Below the pieces are notes generated by a model, which saw nothing but the letters and a program-made list of their open reading frames with translations, made no database searches and had not been told where the DNA came from. From Flectonema sp. DT1601 (Eukaryota; Euglenozoa; Diplonemea; Diplonemida; Diplonemidae): a stretch of DNA of 64,000 nucleotides. The stretch lies in the NCBI GenBank assembly GCA_964019425.1, contig OZ025821.1:759001-823000 (forward strand). The letters run 5' to 3'. Below are positions 19,751-32,167 of the stretch, piece by piece (positions within the stretch are counted from its first letter, which is position 1; each line of letters opens with the position of its first letter). The position numbers were made by a program, and so were the translations under genes.

Positions 19751-21160
19751 TTATTGTGTTAGTGTGTCTTCGAGTCGCAGTCTTATTGAGGATTCATCGA
19801 ATCCCTCATCAGGTCTTCCAATGAAAACTAATTCTATTCGTTTATCACCTGACAAGTCTGACCAAACATTCCTCTCTTTTAATATTTCTATCTGTTCCTC
19901 AACTGACTGAAGAAGTGCCAGAGCCTGACCACTAATATGATCACCAAGTGTGAGTAAACGATTCCTTTCAACACAACGCCAACGAGATTCCGATGTGAGT
20001 GAAATTTTCTTTCCAGGAGTAATGTGAAAGTTCCATCTCGTGTTTACGTTATCAGATTGCCACAGACATCCTTTTGCTCTTAAAACTCCTTTAAAAAAAT
20101 TTTCATCATTCAATAATTGCTTTAACTTATCACTATTAAAAGGCTTACTTTCACTTCCAACAACTTCATAAGCAAAACTCGTAATTCCATAATGCTCTAA
20201 TTCAGGAACATGAACAGATGATTGCTCATCCTTCCACTGTTTCGTATTAGCATACGCACTTTCTTTATATAAATTAGTATTAAGAATATTTTTAAGGGAA
20301 ACGTTACCGTGATCAGCAGTTATGATGATCGCTGAAGGATTTAAAAATAGAATCAAAGATTTTGCAGCATCGATTGTATGGGAACTATCCTCGACTAAAT
20401 CCAACTTAGTAATAACAACAGTATTTGAATATGTTATTTGACTGCATAATAAGTCAACAAGATTAGAAGATATAGAATTACTTCCACTACATGATTCAAC
20501 ATCAGTAGGATTGTCCACATTAAAAAAATCTGAAAACGACGAAGCATCCAACAGCGTTACCATGTTGTCTAAAACAGTTATATTTCTGAGAGCTGATTTA
20601 CTATCCTGATCGATTCCCGTCGAGAACGTCACAGCCAAAGGCAACACCTCTCCAACGCCAGTCGATTCGATGATGATATAGTCTGGTGATTTATTATTTA
20701 TTATTGATACGAGTCCCTTTATTAAATCATCCCTAAGAGTACAACAAATGCAACCACTATGAATTTCGATCATCTCTTCTTCTCTTCTTTCAATAAGGTC
20801 AGCATCAATGTTTATAGTGCTCATGTCGTTTACGATTATCGCTATTCGTTGAGGCTCTTCGAGTTCGTTATTCTTTTTTAAAATTTTATTGAGTAAAGTT
20901 GTTTTACCAGATCCAAGAAATCCACTTAACAATGCAACTGGTACCCTTCCTTTAACGAGTTCAAGTTCGATTCCGGATGATAACAATCTTTCTGCAGATC
21001 TGACTGATTCAGGGGGGTCAGCGCCATTGATTCTAAGCAATCGCTTTCCAATCAATGGTTGGATTTTTGTTGAGTTTCCAGATAATATTTCATACTCCCT
21101 ATTTAGAGATATAGGACAGTCATTTGGTGATAAACAAATTCGATGGATAGCTCCCGATGT

Positions 21161-21163
<3 letters not shown>
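19751..21163 (-). CDS. CobW/COG0523-family metallochaperone GTPase
   Basis: 470 codons. After an N-terminal extension of about 75 residues, the G3E GTPase domain starts with VPVALLSGFLGSGKTTLLNK (P-loop near residues 84-92). It continues with IVNDMSTINIDADLI, the CxCC metal-binding motif in HSGCICCTLRDDL, IIIESTGVGEVLPL (Walker B/switch), and VVITKLDLVED (NKxD-type, here TKLD). The CobW C-terminal domain ends the protein (WNFHITPGKKISLTSESRW and ELVFIGRPDEGFD). The family delivers Zn or Co to client enzymes; ZNG1-type members act on methionine aminopeptidase in eukaryotes. Which metal applies here cannot be read from the sequence. About 29 A residues directly precede the ATG on the sense strand. 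No intron is needed. Confidence 0.92.
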
Positions 21164-21198
<35 letters not shown>

Positions 21199-22306
21199 CC
21201 TTTTGTTGAGGGGGTGATAATATAAATACTCTTGCGTAAACACTTTTTGATATCATAAAATTATAATAATAATTAAACACAAAAAAAAAAAAAAAATAAA
21301 GTGATGTTTTTTTTAAAAAAATAAATAATTTAGATAACGAGGAAGGTTGTTTTTTTCTTTTTTTTTTTTTTTTTTTTTTAAATCGCTATCCAGCACACTA
21401 AAGCTTCCAAGCAAGTTGGTGAGGGGGTGGGGTGTGGTAGAGGGGGGGGAAAAGCAATAAAAAAAAGAATAAATATTCCAATGTGGTAAAAAATAATATT
21501 AAAAAAATCGGTAATTCGGCATTAATAAGTAGTAATTGGCTAGCTTACTATTCTTCGACAACTCCTCCCCTCGATAGTTCTGCTTTAAAAAAAAATATAT
21601 AAAATTTCTCCTTTTTGCTTGCAGTTAGTTTGCAATCTCTTCTTCTTTTTTTTTTTTGCACAAGCCCAACCTCCTTTTCATTCGGGAAAAAGCAGAGTAC
21701 TTTCTTGCTGTTCGGTTTTTTTTTTTTTTTTTTTTTTTTTTTCCACTTCTATGTAAGAGCAACAATTCAAAGCTTCTTATTTTCTCGCGCCGCATAGGAA
21801 TAGGACGAAGATTTTTTTTTTTTTTCTTACCGTGAATAAACCAAACCATAGGTGAATCGCTGTACAAATGTCAAATAATAAACGATACTGAGGAAATGTA
21901 CGTAATTAACACACCACCTACCCTACTTGTCTGCGCTTTAATGAAAGCGTACGTGTGCAAAAAAAAAAAAAAAAGTATACTAATTTTTTTTTTATTCTTA
22001 TTTTTTTAAATTTCCTTAACTGGTAAGGATACCAACAGGGGAGGAAAAAAAAGAGAAGGGGGATGAAAAAAAAATATAGGGATCAAGGGATCGGCAAGGA
22101 AAACAGTGACGAAACTCCACCAAACAAATGAGGCGATTCCCATATGAGAAAGCTCTTATATGTTTCGGGGGAAAAAAAGTAAGCGAAATTCAACTAACAC
22201 TTTAACGGGGGAAGGAAAACTATTTTCAGGGGGATGAAAAAGAAAAACATATGCGAACTTTAAGAAAAAAAATGGGTAGTGTGGAGGTGTGAAAAAAAAT
22301 GATGTG

Positions 22307-22340
<34 letters not shown>

Positions 22341-22355
22341 ATTTTTTTTCTATTC

Positions 22356-22388
<33 letters not shown>

Positions 22389-22502
22389 AAAATGAAAAAT
22401 ATCGCTACCGATGATCAATCTTCTCCTATGCCTTCAAAAAAAGACGAAAAAAAAAAAAAGGACAAACACAAGAACAACGAAGTTATACAGCTTCAAAGTA
22501 GA
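21164..22502. other. Gene-free homopolymer-rich spacer
   Basis: 1.3 kb with many A/T runs (21164-21192, 21359-21379, 21717-21742, 22310-22336 and 22357-22384). It covers the leader of the CobW gene and the 3' flank of the Q-rich protein gene. Nothing else is recognised. Confidence 0.5.
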
Positions 22503-24457
22503 TTAACGGTTTGAAGGAACACCTGATCCAGCCCAAAGAGATCTGCCCGAGTAGTATTCAGTGGCAGCGTTGCCGCGAGCTCCCCAGTACTGAGGCTGCT
22601 GCTGCTGTTGTTGTTGTTGCTGCTGCTGCTGTTGTTGTTGCTGTGAGTAACCACTAATATTCTTATTGAAGAGCTGCTTTTATTGAAGTTTAAAAACACT
22701 GTTCAGAAAGATATAAATAATTAAACAAAGAACCAGCTAAGCAATTTTTATTTAACACAAAAAAAAAAAAAAAAAAAAAAAAAAAAACATTTAAAACACA
22801 AAAAATTAACTACACACCTCTCTGCTGTTGTACGCACTGTTACCGTATTGACCATATCCACTGAACCCACTTCCGTATTGCCCTCCGTAACCAGACTGCT
22901 GAGCACTGCCGTATGGGAAACCCATGGCTGAGTATTGCTGTTGGTTAAAGTTGTGTTATAGAAATTATCATACAAAATATATAAAAGATAACCAGAATGA
23001 AAACATAATTAACATACGCTTCCACTGTACTGGGACGGTGAAGGATATCCGTACTGTCCCTTACCACCACTGGATCTTCCAGCCATGGCACTCTTCGGCT
23101 GCTGTTGGTGTGGCATTCTCTGATCGTACAGACGAGGTTGTTCGGTGTTTCCCAGTCTCTCCTGTTGTGGAGTGATCAAAGGTTGCTGTTGCTGCTGCTG
23201 AGATTTGCCGAACTGCTGGAGCTGCATAGCAAGCGGCTGTGCTGACTGATGAGTTTTGTGCTGAGACCAGTTGCTTGGAGGAGGCTGGCTCTGACCCTGT
23301 CCCTGGGTCTGGCTCTGACTCTGCGTTTGGGTTTGCGTCTGGCTCGGGTTTTGCGACTGGGAGACTGCAGGGTGAACTCCACCTTGGGAGAACTTTGGGA
23401 ATCCAGCCTGACCTGGCGCCTTTGGTGCGCCACCCTGTCCCTGGGCACCCTGTCCCCAGTGCATTCTTCCCTGCTGCTGTTGTGGTTGCTGTGACTGATG
23501 ATGATGTTGTTCTTTATCCATCGCATCGAATTGACTCTGATGGTGATGGTGAGCGTGAATTGAGTGGCCTGAGATGTTACCGGCCGGCACCTGCGGCTTC
23601 TGATGTTGTGGCTGAGGTGGCTGTGCCTGAAGAGAAGTTGTAGCAGCTGGGTGAATAGCTGGCTGGTGAGCCATAGGAGGAGGTACTGGTCTGTCATCTG
23701 CTGCGCGGAAGGAAAAGTTTGCAACAGCTTGAGGAGCTTCGAACCCACAAGGCAACACAACAGATTCTGACTGTTCGTGGAACCTCTTTGACATTTTAGC
23801 ACCCTGAACTGGCACAACCGGAACAGATGTTGGAGATGTAGTCGGTGTGGTTGGTGCGGCAAACTTTGGCTTCATATCATCCTTTGATGAAGTAGCTGCT
23901 GTTAAATCATCCCAAGGGGCGTCAGCGAGAAGTGTTTCTGCGACAACTGATGGGATTTCCTGCTCGTCCTCGGCAAGCAATTCCTTCACAACTTTAACTG
24001 CTGTGGCTGGCGCCTTTTCAACAACAGCCTGGGTTGCTGGAACAGTTGGTGGTGGTTGAGATGCAATTGGCTTCTTTTGTTGAACAACAGGTTTGGTCTG
24101 CACCTTTTCAACAGGAGTTGGTTCCTTTGGTTGGATAGGAGTAGTTTCTGGAGTTGCTTTCTTAGTCACAACTGGCGCGGCAACTAACTCAGGAGTCTCC
24201 TCTGGAGTCTTCTGTTCCTTCTCAGTAGTTGGGGCAGCTTTCTCAACCACAGGAGCAGCAGGCTGGCTGTTTGATGTCTTTAACATGTCCAAATAACTCT
24301 TACCAGCTGACTTAGTCGCTGATGATGAACCCTTAATGAAAACAACCTTCTCTTGTGGTTTTTCCTCCTTCTTCTCTCCCTTGCCTCTGTCACCTGCGTC
24401 TCTTCCTTTTCCTTTTCCCTTCCCCTTTCCACCTGAATTCTGAAATTCTCTCGCCAT
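22503..24457 (-). CDS. Q/G/Y-rich low-complexity protein, probably RNA-granule type
   Basis: Three exons, 24457-23018, 22937-22818 and 22676-22503, joined in phase 0, give about 577 residues. The N-terminus has a GKGKGKGKGRD basic stretch and a KVVFIKGSSSATKSAGKSYL segment. The middle is Pro/Ala/Thr-rich (110-250) with one possible conserved island, FHEQSESVVLPCGFEAPQAV, near 230. From 260 on the protein is His/Gln/Pro-rich, ending in a prion-like GYGGQYGSGFSGYGQYGN segment and a Gln run of 16 or more before PQYWGARGN. The composition resembles UBAP2L/Lingerer- or stress-granule-type proteins, but no diagnostic domain is seen, so that is inference only. The third exon has tandem acceptors (AAAGCAG), allowing optional inclusion of one Gln. 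CAG/CAA repeats at 22597-22650 could vary in length. Confidence 0.75.
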
Positions 24458-24645
24458 TTGGTTGGCCTGTTCTGCTGTCCCGAAAATTCCCTTTTTTGGG
24501 TGTGTTGATGCTTGTCTATGTAGGGGAGCAAAAAAAATAGTAAAATAGAATATAACTTTAAAATCACGTCAAGTTCGATTCCGGACCACGTCATTTTTTC
24601 TGTCGGTCCCATCTTTGACTCCCGCAGCTTCATGAAACACTATCG

Positions 24646-24752
24646 GTTGGAGCCCAGCAATGGGACATCCGTTAAAATTGGATCGATACAGAGAAGATTA
24701 GCATGGTCCCTGCGCAAGGATGACACGCATTAATCGAGAAAGTATCACCTTT
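24646..24752 (+). ncRNA. U6: U6 spliceosomal snRNA
   Basis: The conserved U6 core is unmistakable: TTAAAATTGGATCGATACAG at 24672-24691, with the ACAGAGA box at 24688-24694 that pairs with the 5' splice site. Then come GATTAGCATGG with the catalytic AGC at 24700-24702, and CCCTGCGCAAGGATGACACG, which forms the U4/U6 and internal stem-loop region. A T run of about 20 starting near 24751 ends it, as expected for RNA polymerase III. The 5' stem-loop is divergent: CCCA-GCAA-TGGG at 24653-24664 with a GNRA-type loop. The exact 5' end is a guess. The gene sits on the plus strand between two minus-strand protein genes. Confidence 0.93.
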
Positions 24753-25009
24753 TTTTTTTTTTTTTTTTTGTTCACCTGACAGAATAAGAATGAATTTTGA
24801 TGAGAAAAAAACCAATAAAATGCAAAAATGGACCATCTGCTTTGGCTAGTTCACGGACTAGTCCCATTAACTATTTATACTGTGGGTTCAGTAAAGCTCT
24901 TTTTATTTTGCTGCTGCCTCCTCCTTATGAAGGATCTTTGTCTTATGGCACTGCTCGGTGTCGTCAACACGACTGAAAACCTATTGTATCGTGAGGTACA
25001 AACAGCTGC

Positions 25010-26507
25010 TCACACAATAGCATGTTCAGCGAATTCTGTAATTTCATTATTGTCGATAAGTTGCTGGACAGTCAGAACACTTTTGGCGAAGAAGTCTATC
25101 AGTTCATTGGGCTTTCCGTCGTAGTGCATACTTTCTAAGTGTCGAAGATGTTGTTTCGTTGTGTGCAGAAACATGTGAAGCGGCGGAATATTATTTTTTA
25201 TCAAAAGAGCATTCATTACAAGTTTAGCAACACGAGTGTTACAATTCTCAAAAGGCTGCATTCGGTGGAGGACGGCAAAGGATTGAATTGCGTACAGCAA
25301 TGGTTCTGTTTCTTCTGAAATAACTTCCAACCAAGAAGCATATAAATCCATTAAGTATCTCAGCTCAAAACCAAGTGGTGGTGGAGTTGAGAACCCGTAG
25401 CCCACGTGAAGTGTCTCAGGTCGGATCTTCCCAACGATATCGACCTGTTGTTTTGTTTGTTGTCGCTATGGGAATACATTTTAATCAGACAAACTGAAAT
25501 ACAAAAATTAAAAAACATACACCAGGTTCATCTTTGCATGCTATTCCGTGAAGTTCCTCAATGTCTTTTGTACTCCAGAGTCCAATGTTTTTCGGTACTA
25601 AGTGATCGATAATGTGTTCCATTCCCAAAGTGAACACGGCCATTAGTCTGTTGTCGGGATGCTCAGCCGACTGTTTTTGGTTATTTGTTTACTACAATGT
25701 GTCGTACATGATAAGGAAAAATGAATACAAACCTGATCTTTAAACGCAGTCGTGTTGTGCGTAACCGCTACAATCAATCCTTTTCTAAAAGTTGCATCAG
25801 AGAGCAGGTGTTGCAGATCTTGTGAGGATCTTTTTGTATTAACCTGACTTAATATCTCACTATCAACAGACCCCAGTGGATCAAACACGTGAGTCAGCGA
25901 CAACCAACGCTCTCCGCAGTATAGTTCACGAGTTTCTGTGTGCCCAGTGACGTTGACATTCCACAGCTGTGTTGATTACTTCATGTGAGTGTTTTTTTTA
26001 TTATAATAAAAAAAAGAGAATAAGAAAACAACACACCGTAGGTTCTTGCAGTGACAGCTGCCAAGCACCAAGCTCATCATAGTGAGGTAAGAGGAATGTT
26101 GTTGAAGGTCCGAAATGCTCTGTGACTATTAAAATAGATGACTTCTTAGGGTAAGGAGGACAAGGTCTCCTGCTGCCCTGCCAATTTATTAATTGTGGAT
26201 ACTGTGAAGCCGTTCTCGTAGGTTGGTTGTCAAGTGCTCGCTGGTCCATCCATTCACTTCTTAGTTTGAGTTCTGATTCCTTCCGTGTGGAGACGATTCT
26301 CTGCATTAGACCTCGTTGACGTTCTTGGATATCATTTCCATTTCCGTTTAGTCGATTTAGTTGTTCCTTTACTCCCTGAGTTGCATGCATCCATACTAAC
26401 ATCGACACCATACATATCAATACGGCAACTGTTGCCAGTCCCATCAAACGAAGATCAGAAACGCGCTGACTCCGTCGTTCAGCACGAGTCATGGGCCTGC
26501 CCGGCAT
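25010..26507 (-). CDS. FICD-like Fic-domain membrane protein with a degenerate active site
   Basis: Four exons (26507-26037, 25966-25733, 25670-25521 and 25444-25010), all phase 0, give about 429 residues. Residues about 22-45 are a transmembrane segment (LMGLATVAVLICMVSMLVW) behind a basic N-terminus, so a type II topology like that of FICD in the ER is likely. The Fic core is in the last exon: a helix with LRYLMDLYASWL, then AIQSFAVLHRMQPFENCNTR and KLVMNALLIKNNIPPL. In active Fic enzymes the motif is HxFx(D/E)GNGRxxR. Here the catalytic His is Gln (near residue 348), both glycines are Cys and Thr, and the last Arg is Lys; the Phe, Asn and first Arg remain. AMP transfer by the usual mechanism is therefore doubtful. 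It may be a pseudo-enzyme. The middle exons show no domain I know. Confidence 0.75.
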
Positions 26508-27566
26508 CCTTCCTCCTCAACCTGTTTTTTAAAAAAAGAAAAAAAAGAAATTAACAAAAATGGAAACTTTTTAATCAACGTTTGATTGCCTTAAACTACA
26601 GCAACTTGTAACTGGGGGGCAAACAAACAAACAAACAAACAAGAAAAAACACAAACGACTTAGAAATCAATACAAAGGATGTGAACATTTTGGTTTTTGA
26701 GGGAGGAGGGGTGGGTAACTAACAATTGAGATGGGGAAAGGGCGAGCCAGTGGAATTTTTTTTTTTTTTTTTTAAAATACCTGCCAAAAAAAAAACACAA
26801 ATAGCACCTCAGATGTTCGACTACACAAAGGAAAAACTGCAAAGCAGAATGAGTCTTCCTTACAGTACGAACAGAGGTGGTCGAGGGTGTCAGGGAACGC
26901 ATTGCCTCCCCTGTCTCAGTGGGGACGCGTGACTCACCGCAAATACAAACAAGAAATAAAATAAAACTGTCAAAGAGATCGCCAAAAGAAATAATGAAAT
27001 GAACAGTTGCCGCTTCGGAGGTTGGGGTCCTTTCAGACTCATATAAACCAACATAATGTTAACAGTTATTTGGGTCTTAATTCTAATTGGGGAATCTTTG
27101 ATTATAAAAAGAAGAAGAAGAATGAAAGCAAGCAGCATGTGACGTCCTGGGAGAAAAAAAAAATAAATAAAAAATACGCCTCCCACTTTAAACTTACAAG
27201 AGAGGCGAATGCATGTCGTTCGAAGGTCAAAACGAACGAAAAGGACGCAGGTCTCAACATCCCAGACTTTACAAGAACTAAATTTGTCCCATAATAAGAT
27301 TTATATAAGAAAAAGAAGAAGAAAAAAAACCACTCTATTGTAGCTCCAACAATACAGAAGGGAGGGATGGAGGGAAAATGGAGAGAACAGGGAAAAGACT
27401 GAACAATAGCAATATTAATATATAAAAAAAAAAAAAACCGCCGTTAGCCTCCACCACAACCAAGGGGAGAGACTAATGGGTGCGTTTTTTTTTTTTTTTT
27501 TTTTTTGTGTGCATGCCTGCAGAACATCATCTAGACAACAAATAATTACAGGGCGTAATAAAAACA
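26508..27566. other. Spacer, no gene seen
   Basis: 1 kb of intergenic DNA with a (CAAA)n microsatellite at about 26620-26640 and A/T runs near 26757-26774, 27424-27437 and 27485-27506. It includes the leader of the Fic gene and the 3' flank of the RS-rich gene. Short open frames here have poly-K or poly-F composition and are not supported. Confidence 0.5.
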
Positions 27567-28709
27567 TTAATTACGATGAACGTGGTGATGATCACCTCGG
27601 TGGTCTTGCTGCCAATCACGTTCACGTTGAGGGACGTGCTGATGTTGAGCTTCATCAGGTCGGGAATCCCACCAGCGAGGGTTACCATATTGACCTGGAG
27701 AAGCACTGACAGCTGGATCAGGAGTAGGTCTGTTTTCTAACATTACACCACCGATAGATGCCATGTTTCTCTCTATCTTTGGAGACTTGTACCCAGGACT
27801 TCTTGGGGCATCTGGTAAACTTCCTAACGGAGCCAAGTCGTATCTGCTTCGTCTTTCTTGCCAAGTGTAGCGACCTTCGAGGGGATCATTTTCTTCGTAG
27901 GCACCAACTCTGTGATGTGGTTTATCATCTTCAGTACCATCAGTTGTCGGAATAACTTTAATCTTATCAGGATCAGAGTGTTCAGGGTTAAGATAACGAA
28001 CATAAGCAGCTTTAGTACTGTTTAAAATCAAATCCCCTTCTGAAAGAGTTTCAAACATAGTTCTCGCAATAGACACCTGACTGTCTTCATCTCTCGCAGC
28101 AATCGCATATTCACAATCAATACACCACTCAGCATCTACGAGTGAAGGTGGTCCGGGTTGACCATCAGTCTTAGGAGGTCCATTGTAATCAAGTACTACA
28201 GTCTTTATTGGTCCAGGTGTTAGTCTAAGAATAATATCTTCACGAACTAATCCGTTACCAGCTTCGCTGATTAAATCATCACGAAGAGCGCATGTGAAAG
28301 CCTTCTGTCTGTCAGGATCGACTTTAGCACCTTCGTACTTAGCGAAGTTGACACCTTCTAAACGAAGTGATCCTCTGACTAGAGGTACTCTAGAGTCGAG
28401 AGGTCCTCGATATCCTAATATGTCTTGACGGCCATGAACGCGATCTTCAGGTGCCTGATCACGAGGATCAAACTGAGGGTATGCCTTGTGAGTTCCACTA
28501 CCAGCATACGGAGATGATTTACTGTAACTGAATCCATCTGGAGTTCTTCTTGGTGATCTACTTTCAGATCTACTTCTTCTTCCTCTACTTTTACTTCTTC
28601 TTCTACTCCTCTCTCCACCTGATGACGATCTCCGACTACGAGACCTACGACGTCTGCTGCTCGCACGTCCTGAAGGTGTCGGTACCTTTGCGTATGATGC
28701 TTCGTTCAT
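27567..28709 (-). CDS. RS-rich protein with an unrecognised globular domain
   Basis: 380 codons from the ATG at 28709 (MNEASYAKVPTPSGR). An in-frame ATG further upstream would translate a poly-A leader into poly-Lys, so it is rejected. Residues about 12-60 form an Arg/Ser-rich block (RRRRSRSRRSSSGGERSRRR) like that of splicing factors. Residues about 110-250 look like a folded alpha/beta domain of SEA-like pattern (FAKYEGAKVDPDRQKAF, ALRDDLISEAGNG, DIILRLTPGPIKTVVLDY, ARTMFETLSEGDLILN), but this is a weak resemblance. The C-terminus is Pro/Asp-rich and ends in a His/Gln-rich tail (DWQQDHRGDHHHVHRN). Nuclear speckle localisation is possible from the RS block. No RRM is present. Confidence 0.75.
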   Translation of the reverse strand: MNEASYAKVPTPSGRASSRRRRSRSRRSSSGGERSRRRSKSRGRRSRSESRSPRRTPDGFSYSKSSPYAGSGTHKAYPQFDPRDQAPEDRVHGRQDILGYRGPLDSRVPLVRGSLRLEGVNFAKYEGAKVDPDRQKAFTCALRDDLISEAGNGLVREDIILRLTPGPIKTVVLDYNGPPKTDGQPGPPSLVDAEWCIDCEYAIAARDEDSQVSIARTMFETLSEGDLILNSTKAAYVRYLNPEHSDPDKIKVIPTTDGTEDDKPHHRVGAYEENDPLEGRYTWQERRSRYDLAPLGSLPDAPRSPGYKSPKIERNMASIGGVMLENRPTPDPAVSASPGQYGNPRWWDSRPDEAQHQHVPQRERDWQQDHRGDHHHVHRN

Positions 28710-28740
<31 letters not shown>

Positions 28741-29320
28741 GTGTTTTTTTCCCCTAATTTAAGTAGAGTTAGATAATAAAATAACAACAAGAACACGACT
28801 ATTCAATATAAAATCCTATTTTCAGTAGTATTTCTGTTCTCCTGTAAAGTTTGTAGAAGGAAAAGAAGAAAAAAAAAGAAGAAGGGGAAAAAAAAATATA
28901 ATGTTGTAATTTTTTTTTTTTTAAACTGCTTCTTGTTAGTTTGTCTCACTGTGGGAGCACATACTATGTTCTTAAGGTTTACTCAGGTGCTTTTTCAAAG
29001 TCGAGTTTTTTTTTTTTTTTTATTGTACTAAAAAAATATTTTTTCTTCTTTCTCATCAGGTTTATTTTTTTCTTTGGGGATTTCATTGCATCTCTTGCCT
29101 GTATTGACTTGTTTTTTTTTTTATCTTGTTTTCTTGTTTTTTTTTTTTTCCTTCCCTTTTTATCCCCATTGGAACACACGGTGCAGAGTATTTGGCAGAA
29201 ATCTCGTATTTCACTTTATTCCCATTATTTTTTTATTTTTTGTTTGTTTGTTTTTTTTTTGTTCCTTTTTTTTTTTGTTTCTTTTGTCTCGACTAAGGAT
29301 CTTACTTACTTTTTTGTTTG

Positions 29321-29352
<32 letters not shown>

Positions 29353-29560
29353 CCTCCCCTTGCTCCTTCAAAACTGAAGGTCACTGCTTCGCATAACAAC
29401 AAGAAAAAAGAAAGAAAAAAAAAACAAAGGAAAAAAGAAAAAAGAAAAATGAAACGTAACCTTTTTTCAAGCCGTAGAAAAATCGTGAACCAGTTACGTG
29501 TGTCGCATGCACCACCATCGTTGATTTAAACAATGTTAAACACATTAAAAAAAAGCTGTT

Positions 29561-29593
<33 letters not shown>

Positions 29594-29705
29594 TTGCAGG
29601 AAGACTCGGTATGGTCAACGCAACTATCTTTCTTTCCACAAAACAAAAACAAATATTTGAAGAATATACAAAAGAAGAAAAAAGCTTTATAATACTGCTG
29701 AAGAC

Positions 29706-29743
<38 letters not shown>

Positions 29744-32131
29744 GTCCCCATAAAGCGTGTCGTGTCTGTTAGGGAAAAATAAATCAAGTCAAGGCGACTA
29801 ACCTGCTATTTTGAAGGTCCAACAAATGGTTTCTGCTGGACACCTTGCAAAAAAGACCTTGGACTTCAAGGTGCGGCAGCCTAAGCCAAAAACCTGACAA
29901 AAAAAAAAAAAAAAAGAGAAGGAGGAAAAAATAAATAATTTACGAGTATACTGTCTGGTTGGTGAACATGTTTGTAATAACAACCGCGCGAGAAGTCCAT
30001 ATTTTCAAAAAAAATTAAAAAAAAAAAACTACTTCACCTCACAAACGCTTCCGAATGGGAGAAAGCAGCCAACACTTTTTTTTTTACTGCGCAAGTAGAA
30101 ACAAACAGCGAATGGGAATACTATTAAAAAGTTGTCTCAGAGCCGTCATATGAGAAAAAAAAAAAAAGAAAAAAAAAAGTGAAAAACACAACACTACAAA
30201 ACGAAGAGAGAGAAAAAGAATAAGTTAGCCTTAAGCCTCACGATGAGTGTTGACGAAAAAAATAATTTTCAAATTTAGTAACACTTTGGCCAATGTCAAA
30301 CCAACAGGGGTTACATATGCTGCCAACATTCTTTTTTACCTTAACACTTGCGCTTGTTAGGTGTTTAAAAAAAAAGGGGGGAAACGAAGAAGGAAAGAAC
30401 AAAGCTTCCCAGAGTATCGGAAAGCCTTCTTTTTTTTTTTTTTTTTTTGTCAAGCCTGTCGGTACAAAGGAAGTAGCAACCAATAAATCAATTCTTTTTC
30501 TTTTTTTTTTTTTTTTTGCAGAAAATTAGCCTTTTTTTTTTTTCCTATTTTTCTTAGTTACCAAAAATGCAAGTCAAGAAACGGCAGAAAAAAATAACTG
30601 CGCCACACTTTAATAGTAGAATGGGGAATTAAAAAAAAAAACAGGGGCACGGGGGGGTTTTTTTTTTTTTTTTTTTTTTTTTTCTCTTCTATTTTTTTCC
30701 AGATAAGAAAAAATTGGGAACCTATTTAAAAAAAAAGGGAGGGGAGAAACAGGGTAAAATCTTTTTTTTTTTTTTTTTCCTTCAGGACGATGAATAGCTG
30801 AAATGAGCAGGCAGGGAAGGGACGAGGAGAAGGGGAGAGTGATGTATTGCACCAGTATTTGAAAAATCCATTCATAACCGGTACCGTAAACAACAAGTCC
30901 GAATCAAAAAAAAAAACTCCTTCCATAAGAATGTACAACATGTAAAAACAAAGCACAAACGATAACAAACAAAACCGATGTTATGCCAACGACATAAAAG
31001 GGGAAGGTGTGATCCAAGTATAGCCAATAATCCAAAAAAGACCCTCACCCTAATCATCGGTATACACATAATGCGAGAGAAGGCAGGTCCATAGATTTGT
31101 TTTTTTTGCCTCTTCACTGCAACCAGTGTCCTTTCCACCCAGTTCTCGAATAGAGGGGGTCAATGAAGCGGTTATCTGTATGTTGCTCTTTACCTTAACT
31201 ATTGATCTCGTTCGGTAATTCTGGTTACGTTGGGGAGTTAAAAAATCACTTTACATAGGGCTTGGCGCTGCTAGTCAGAAATCAGAAAACCCGTTAACAC
31301 ACACAAAACGTTTTTTTTTTTTTTTTTTTTTTTTTTTGCTTTTTTCGCAGTAGTATCTGAACGCTCTTTTCTTACTCTTTTGGATAACTTAGACCACAAA
31401 AAAAAAATTTAAAAAAAATTGAGTTTACATTAAATTTCTTACAAGAACAGACCCAGACGCCAGCAGCAAACTCTCAATAGGGAGACTTTTTAGATCGGTC
31501 GCTTCAAGCAGTAGATTATAACCAGCGGTGGTGAATTAAGTTTTTTTTTTTTTTTTTTGTTTTTTTTTTTAATCGTTGGGAAAAAATATACACAAAAAAA
31601 AAAAAAAAGAAAAAACGCATTACGGCTTTGCAGATCAGTCTTGTGGGACTCTGTCTTACGGCTATGTTAATATGCGAATTTTACTTCTTTCTGATCCACA
31701 ACGGATGCAGATCTACGTGCTGAACCCAATTATCAACACCTACGGGTCACGGGTCACGGTAACCCTCATCAGTAGAGGACACCAATCACGGAGATTTGTG
31801 TTTTTATAGCTTTGGCTGGAATCGACTGCCCAGTTGAACTTAAGCATAAAATACCCAAAGGTCACATTTTTTGATTTTTTTTTTTTTTTTTTTTAAATTC
31901 GCAAATTTTCCATATTTAACAACATGGCGTGGAGAAGGAACGGGAATCGAAAAGAGGGAAGGCGGAGGGGAGGGGAATAAAAAAAAACAGAAAAAAAAGA
32001 AGAAAAAAAAGCCGAAGCTTTAAAGTTAAATCGAACAGTGAGTTGCCTGACTGTGTGCTGACTTTGTCATCTTCATCACGTCAGCAAATAAGACATTCAG
32101 TGTCATGAGGTACCAACAAACAATTTTGTAG

Positions 32132-32167
<36 letters not shown>

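Noticed and set aside
24280-24633. Minus-strand extension upstream of the Q-rich protein start
   Set aside because: It is in another frame from the gene and overlaps its leader, with no recognisable domain.
28941-29529. Poly-Phe frames that look like multi-pass membrane proteins
   Set aside because: They are translations of T runs, with no start context, homology or sequence complexity.
29740-31850. Possible snRNA or tRNA genes in the ordinary-composition blocks of the homopolymer tract
   Set aside because: No tRNA A/B boxes and no U1, U2, U4 or U5 signature could be seen by eye. A covariance-model scan would be decisive.
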